From Dipteris shenzhenensis (Eukaryota > Polypodiophyta > Polypodiopsida > Gleicheniales), in assembly GCA_047967505.1 (NCBI GenBank), contig CM106540.1: a stretch of 64,000 bases of DNA; one strand, given 5' to 3'. Shown one piece after another: positions 58,700-64,000 of the stretch; the first letter of the stretch is position 1; the number at the start of each line of letters is the position of its first letter. The notes under the pieces were generated by a model, which was not told the DNA's origin, made no database searches, and saw nothing but the letters and a program-made list of their open reading frames with translations. The position numbers were made by a program, and so were the translations under genes.

Positions 58700-60369
58700 C
58701 TAGATCTCATTGAAGACTACATCATGGCTGCGTATGATCTTCCTTGCTTCTGGATTCCAGAGAAGATAGCCCATCTCTCCACTTTCACCATAACCCAAAA
58801 AGATGCATTTCCTAGACTTAGTATCTAGCTTCTTTCGAAGCTCTTTTGGCACATGTGCATATGCCTTACACCTCAATATACGCAAATGAGAGTAAGAGGG
58901 CTTCTTGCCACTCCATGCCTCTTTAGGAATACCACAATCCAAACTCTTACTAGGTGATCTTTTGATCACAGGCACTGCAGTCTTCATTGCCTCAGCCCAA
59001 AAACCACTAGAAAGACTTGCATTGGAAAGATAAATGTAGTACATAACCCAACCGACATAAGAGTTTCATTCCATTCCCCTGATACATGTAAGGGATACAA
59101 AGTCCCACGCTTGGCACCCTTGGCCAAAAGCATAGAGCCGTTTTGAATTTTCCAACTCTGAAAGCCAAAAGTGGTGTGAAAACCAACATCATCTAGCTGA
59201 CCCACTGAAATAAGACTCTTGGTCAACTTAGGCACATGTCTCACATGTTTTAAAATAAATGCAGACCCATTTGCAAAAGAAAACTTTGTCACCTACTCCC
59301 ACTATATCACATGCATAGTCATTTCCAAGATGCACACAACCTATCTTTCCACTGTCATAAGTGGAGAACCATTCCCTATGGGGAGTAACATGGAATGAAG
59401 CACCAGAATCCAAAATCCAATCCTGGGAATATGCATCATCTGAAGTGGTATGCAACTCTGTAGATAATCTAGACATGAAGAGAACGTCATTGTCACTATC
59501 ATGTGTGACTGCATTGATCTCCTCGATCTTCACTTTTCCTTTGTCCTCCCTTGGACTCTCTTCCTTTTGATTTGCACCCCAATTTTCATTCTTTTTCTTA
59601 TCCTTTTGCTCGCTTTTTAGCTTGTAGCAATCCTTTTTCATATGGCCCTTCTTGCCACAGTGGTAACACTCAATGTTCTGTGCCCTAGATTTGTTACGAG
59701 ACTTCCCTCTTTCTTGGGACTTCCCCATGAACTGTGATCTACCCCTTTGCACATTTAAGGCTACATCCTGCTTGTTGCCATCCATAGACTTCCGTCTAAT
59801 CTCCTCGGCCAACAAGCTACCCACAACATCATCAAATTTTAGTACTCCACCAGGTGCAGAGTTACTGATAGCTATATGAAAGGTATCCCATGAGGATGGC
59901 AATGAACATAAGAGAAATATTGCCTTAGTCTCCACATCAAAATTCATCTTCTGAGCCTGAATTTGGCTGAAAATAATATTGAATTCATTCAAGTGAGAAG
60001 CGATGGAACCCCTTCCTTCATCTGTAGCTCAAACAACCTCTTCATGAGGTAAACTTTATTAGAGGCAGTTTCCTTTTCATAAGTGGCACACAGTTTCTTC
60101 CACAAATCTTTCGTAGTCTGCTCGTTTACTACTGTGAAATAAACTGACTCTGCAAGATGAAGTCTAATAGTAGGTTTTGCTAATGCATCCAACTCATTCC
60201 AATCATCCTCAGACATATTTGTAGGGTTAGCTTCAATCCCTACCAAGGGTTTTATCTGCTTCTTTTGAATAAGCACATCCCTTATTTGTTTTGTCCACAA
60301 AGAAAAGTTTGTCCCATCAAACTTTTTAATGCTAAAAAACTCCTTTTCAGACATGGAAGAGGATGCCAT
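58700..60369 (-). pseudogene. Copia 3 gag-protease with integrase core deleted
   Basis: Gag starts at 60369 (MASSSMSEKEFFSIKKFDG), with a stop near 59990, then LLAEEIRRKSMDGN, zinc knuckle ECYHCGKKGHMKKDC (about 59650) and protease DWILDSGASFHV (about 59420). GAG-pre begins, but at about 59043 the sequence jumps to NASLSSGFWAEAMKTAV. Against Copia 2 this removes the HHCC region and the integrase catalytic core. Another deletion near 58700 removes linker sequence. Confidence 0.9.
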
Positions 60370-61805
60370 GATGCAAATGAAGCAAAAATCCCAAATGCTA
60401 GTGCCTACAAGAGAGAATCACACCAAATACTAGGTGCACCCAAATGTGTATGCCACAATAGAGTGAAATATCACCAAAACTCATGTCTCAAAGTATCTGA
60501 CTCATGTGCATATACTATGCATCCATATGAGCAAATCTGGCCCAAAAGAAAATGCTAACTGCAATGGCAATCCAAAATTCCAATTTAAGTGCCAAATGAC
60601 TCAAGCATAAACACCGTCCACTGGCATATGCATTAATAATATCTCATCCAAGAGATCATAGCACTATCAGTGCATCACCTGCAATGTGTAAAGCTGTCCC
60701 TCAGCATAAAATAGCATCCATGTGCAAAGCATCCATAAAAATAACATCCCACAAGGCAATTTGGGCCTATCAGCGCATCTAATAAGGACCGCAATGCATC
60801 CAAATGGCCTATAAATCATCCACTGCAACCCAATGCACACCACAAATGAGTGCACACTGCTCAAACTGCAACCAGAGTGATCTGCATAAGGTATGCTCAA
60901 GAAATCATGGTCCCACCGTAATGACCGCTACTAAAAATAGAACTTGAGATGCCTCAAAACATGGGCGCCATTGCATAATCCGACTCAACAAGAAAATCTG
61001 CAAATATCTCTCTTCTGCCGGAACTCCAAAATCCCAACCGATGAGTGAGAAATGGGAGTCAACACTTATCCACTGCCATGTGGCATAAATCTAAGGTTTC
61101 AAAACCTTACAATGGAGAATGCATAACAGAGAGACGAAATCGAATACACAGAGATCTATAACTATGAAAATACTCCACCGAATCACACAAGAACTAATAG
61201 GTAGGGGTTTTTGGGCGTCGGAAACACAATGGGACAAACGGTTTTAGAAACCGTGGTCTCAATCACTAGGTTCAACACACATACTGAAAAACGTTTTTGG
61301 AAACAGAACTATTTGTAAACTCCACCAGTGTGAATGATGAGCAACATAGAAGTTTTAGGACCTCTTGAGTCTATCAGAACTGACAGATCTGCAAATGGTT
61401 GCTCTAAACTTGAGTTCCAACACCTGGGCAGAAAAAACGTAGAAACTAACACAGTGAGTCAAAAATCCAATAAAATGATCCCAGATTCAGGAATGAAGGT
61501 GTTTCCAAGCTCTTGAAGTGAAGTGGATACCAAAAGCAAGCAATAGTTGCCTCTACAAGCCAATACGGACTCTCTGTCATCGAATGGAACAGGAAAAAGC
61601 TCAAAAAATAACTTTTTCTTTGAAAACACTTAACAGACTCTCAAAACCACTTCGCAAAACCAAAGTGACTTTTCCAAAGGTTCCTCCAAGGTCTCTGTGC
61701 ACTCGGATGTAAGTAAAGTCACCACAAAGCTTCCCACAGAGCTTCTCCTTCCTCGCACAGGCATTCACGCACGCTCAGCTAGATCACCCAGACTCTGATA
61801 TCAGT
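60370..61805. other. Leader region of Copia 3
   Basis: A non-coding stretch between the 5' LTR and gag, alignable with 46530-47947. Short frames in it are not conserved genes. Confidence 0.75.
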
Positions 61806-61976
61806 TAAGAGTGCTCTCAACGGAAGCAAGAACGGAAGAGGGAGAGAGAGAAACAGAGAGCCATACAATTTTTGGTGGGTGCAGAACACCCTAATCTTAT
61901 TTTTTCATTCATTTATATATGTGTTTGAGTATTGTACATAACCGTGGTAAAGGCACAGTGACCTTTAACCCCCACA
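61806..61976 (-). repeat. 5' LTR of Copia 3 with adjacent primer-binding site
   Basis: 171 bp; the inner end reads TTAAGAG instead of TGAGAG. The adjoining RC of gactctgatatca (61791-61803) gives TGATATCAGAGTC, an initiator-tRNA-Met site with mismatches. Confidence 0.9.
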
Positions 61977-62198
61977 AGACCTCCACAAGACCTTCCAATG
62001 GTTATCTTGCATGTACATACACGCAATGTCTACAGGAGGTACCATGGAGCAAAACACATACACATGGCCTACATCATATGGTGACTAGAGATGTTTACAA
62101 AGAACACAATAGTTTATTCCATTCATGTTGGAGGACTATCTAGGCAGAGTACCTTGACTCAACATAAAAGAGAGATCTGGACTGTATATGAAGATGGT

Positions 62199-63041
62199 TC
62201 AAAAAGAATAATCATCATAGGAGGCCTCATCTTGTGGAGGCACATCAATTGAGAGTAAATTGGCAGTTTCTGGTTTTGTAGTTGCTTCCTTTTTGGCTTT
62301 ACAGAACTTTTCATGGTGATTGTTTTTGCCACAATATTTGCAAGGATTGATCTTGAAGCAATCTTTTGAGAGGTGATTAGTCTTCCCACAATGTTTGCAA
62401 GGTTGAAACTTGCCCATTTGAGTTTTTATGGCATAGGCTATGTCATTTCCTCTCCGGAGTTCCTTGTGCCTTTCTTCTTCTTGAAGAGTAGTAATAAGAC
62501 CTTCAAGAGTAGGATTAGGAAGATTTTTCAATGTGGTAACAACATAATCATAATCTTCAGGCATACTTTTGAGCAAAACTACCATTACATCATCTGTAGT
62601 GATTGGAGAGTTGATAGAAGCAAGTTGAGTCATGAGACTCCGCATGTGATTGACATGGGCAGCCAAGGGAGTGCCACTAGCCATCTTCAATTCAAAGAAA
62701 GCAATCTTAAGTGACAATTTTGAGATGTGAGAGCTAGCACCAAAAATAATATCAAGCTTCTACCAAGCTTCAAAAGGAGACTCCAAATCAGAAATGTGAT
62801 GAATATAGTCATCTCCTAAGCCAAGAGCAATAATGCCATAGGCTTTCTCCTCTCTTGCAGGATCTCATGTCGAGTGTGTAGGAGCTGAGGATTCTCCAGC
62901 ATTAGAGGCTATTGAAGAAGAAGTTGAAGCAGGTTTGACAAGCCCCCAAAGGTTTTCTCTCATCAATGCAAACTTAACTTTCATCTGCCATGTGTGAAAG
63001 CCTTTACCATTGAACTTATCAATATTCAAGAAGGTAGCCAT
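62199..63041 (-). pseudogene. Copia 5 gag with two zinc knuckles
   Basis: It starts at 63041 (MATFLNIDKFNGKGFHTWQM), a UBN2-type Copia gag. Stops occur near 62870 and 62760, then an open stretch from 62717: HVNHMRSLMTQLASI, NLPNPTLEGLITTLQEEE, then CKHCGKTNHLSKDC and CKYCGKNNHHEKFC knuckles (62405-62305). Gag ends at about 62199 with no protease or pol visible; Copia 3 begins 220 bp further on. It belongs to a different Copia family from Copia 2/3. Confidence 0.85.
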
Positions 63042-63089
63042 GAGAGGTTCTAATTCAAAATGGGCAGTGTCTACTCTCTTACAAGGCTA

Positions 63090-64000
63090 GAAAGAGTTGA
63101 AAAGCTTCAAAGTACAAGCGTTTAGTGGGATGCGTCAATTTTAAGAGCAAAAACCTATGAGCAGGTTTATCCGAGCGTGTATTTCAAGAGATTTAAAAAA
63201 TAGTATTTCTTTAGGAAACATGGTATTTTCACTTTTGTTTTATACGAACTAGTCACTCATTCATTTTTACATAACATAAATCTTCTTATTCATAGAAATC
63301 CATTTGTACCCTTGTTATTACCTTAAAAAAGTGTTGAAAAATAAATTTTTAAAGAAACCTCCCTCATAATCACTCTCAATGTAATGATATTATACATAAA
63401 TAATTACTTATTAAACACATTTATATCATATGGCAATATCTTTCTAGTGTTTTTATAGTATTAATAACAAGATATTTATGGACATGTTTTTAAAGAAGTT
63501 TAAATTACTATAAACAAGTATTAACTTGGGCTTAAATATCACTTTCATAAAATACATATAATATTTAATACTATATATGCAAGATTTTCCAAAATATAAC
63601 CTGATGGATGTACTCAAATGGGGCTTTCCGATCAATTTGAGTGGCTTAATGACTATATTTGGACATTGGATGTGAAAGAGATGTCACTTTTAAAAGTACT
63701 GTCCAAGGTAGTTTCGCCAACGAAACTACCTTGGAAGACTACTTCAAAGGGGTTTTGCTGGCGAAACTACCTTGATGGCTTGCTTCAATGAGTTTTCTTT
63801 GGAGAAGCCCTTTCATGAAGATAGGTTGAGAGAGGTTTTTCAATGTCACCCCCTATTAAGTAAAAGTTGTTAAGAAGAATCATAAGGGAATTTTCATGGA
63901 GAAGTCTACTCTACATGTGGGTTTCTTCAAAAGCCATCCCGTTTTATTCTCACCATTCCCAAAGATTCACATAAAGATTCGTGTATAAAATAGGCATTGC
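63090..64000. other. AT-rich flank, no gene
   Basis: No recognisable gene. It may include the leader of Copia 5. Short repeats of a cgaaactaccttg motif lie at 63703-63780. Confidence 0.5.
63703..63734. repeat. Perfect 14-bp palindrome
   Basis: CCAAGGTAGTTTCG - CCAA - CGAAACTACCTTGG. A third, direct copy of the right arm (gcgaaactaccttg) follows near 63760. Confidence 0.9.

Larger units (their letters stand above)
56608..61976 (-). mobile_element. Copia 3: complete-ended LTR retrotransposon, internally deleted
   Basis: 171-bp LTRs at 56608-56778 and 61806-61976, perfect 5-bp target duplication AGACC (56603-56607 and 61977-61981), leader at 60370-61805, then gag, protease, deleted integrase, RT and RNase H. 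It is of the same family as Copia 2. A 247-bp MITE sits in the RT (57578-57824). Perfect flanks and similar LTRs suggest it is fairly young, but it cannot encode integrase. Confidence 0.95.

Overview
The window is repeat-dominated nuclear DNA from a land plant with a large genome. The evidence is Ty1/Copia elements whose primer-binding sites match initiator tRNA-Met, a plant-type UDP-glycosyltransferase relic, a hAT relic, a roughly 189-bp satellite array and long pure dinucleotide runs. I cannot place the species. A fern or gymnosperm would fit, but that is a weak inference. I see no clearly intact ordinary host gene, tRNA, rRNA or CRISPR.

The most unusual content is two related, multi-gene DNA transposons. 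Element 1 occupies about 1-6934 and its left end lies outside the window. Element 2 occupies 23305-33030; its two ends match and it sits inside a Copia element. Both carry (i) a DDE transposase relic whose motifs resemble the RAG1/Transib/CMC group, (ii) a histone H3-like gene, (iii) a minus-strand gene A with an FLHDIE motif, and (iv) a minus-strand gene B with a ubiquitin-like C-terminus. In element 2 the H3-like part is fused, across six exons, to a Ulp1/C48-type cysteine protease. I know of no described plant transposon that carries histone H3, let alone an H3-SUMO-protease fusion. This is the best candidate for an undescribed system. All copies here are decayed to some degree (in-frame stops, frameshifts), although the histone fold of element 1 is uninterrupted.

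Layout: 1-6.9 kb element 1; 7-9.8 kb unrecognised AT-rich DNA; 9.8-15 kb two hAT-type MITEs, a UGT pseudogene, a LINE-like ORF1 relic, microsatellites and a duplicated segment; 15-23 kb degraded retroelement gag and unrecognised DNA; 23.06-35.3 kb a minus-strand Copia (Copia 1) split by element 2, which itself contains a 567-bp inverted deletion derivative of the same family; 35.3-38.1 kb leader-like DNA and minisatellites; 38.1-39.1 kb a hAT transposase relic; 40.5-41.4 kb a Copia integrase relic; 41.46-54.37 kb a satellite array interrupted by Copia 2 (42247-48119), which has an internal 1.6-kb inversion; 54.37-56.6 kb an LTR with primer-binding site and a non-coding internal region; 56.6-62.0 kb Copia 3, with integrase deletion and a third MITE; 62.2-63.0 kb another Copia gag; the rest is AT-rich.

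Relative order of events can be read from nesting. Satellite came before Copia 2; Copia 3 came before its MITE; Copia 1 came before element 2, which in turn came before or contains the 567-bp derivative. How the element genes cooperate is inference: a transposase plus an H3 variant, a deSUMOylase-like protease and a ubiquitin-like protein would suit an element that alters chromatin at its own copies or targets.
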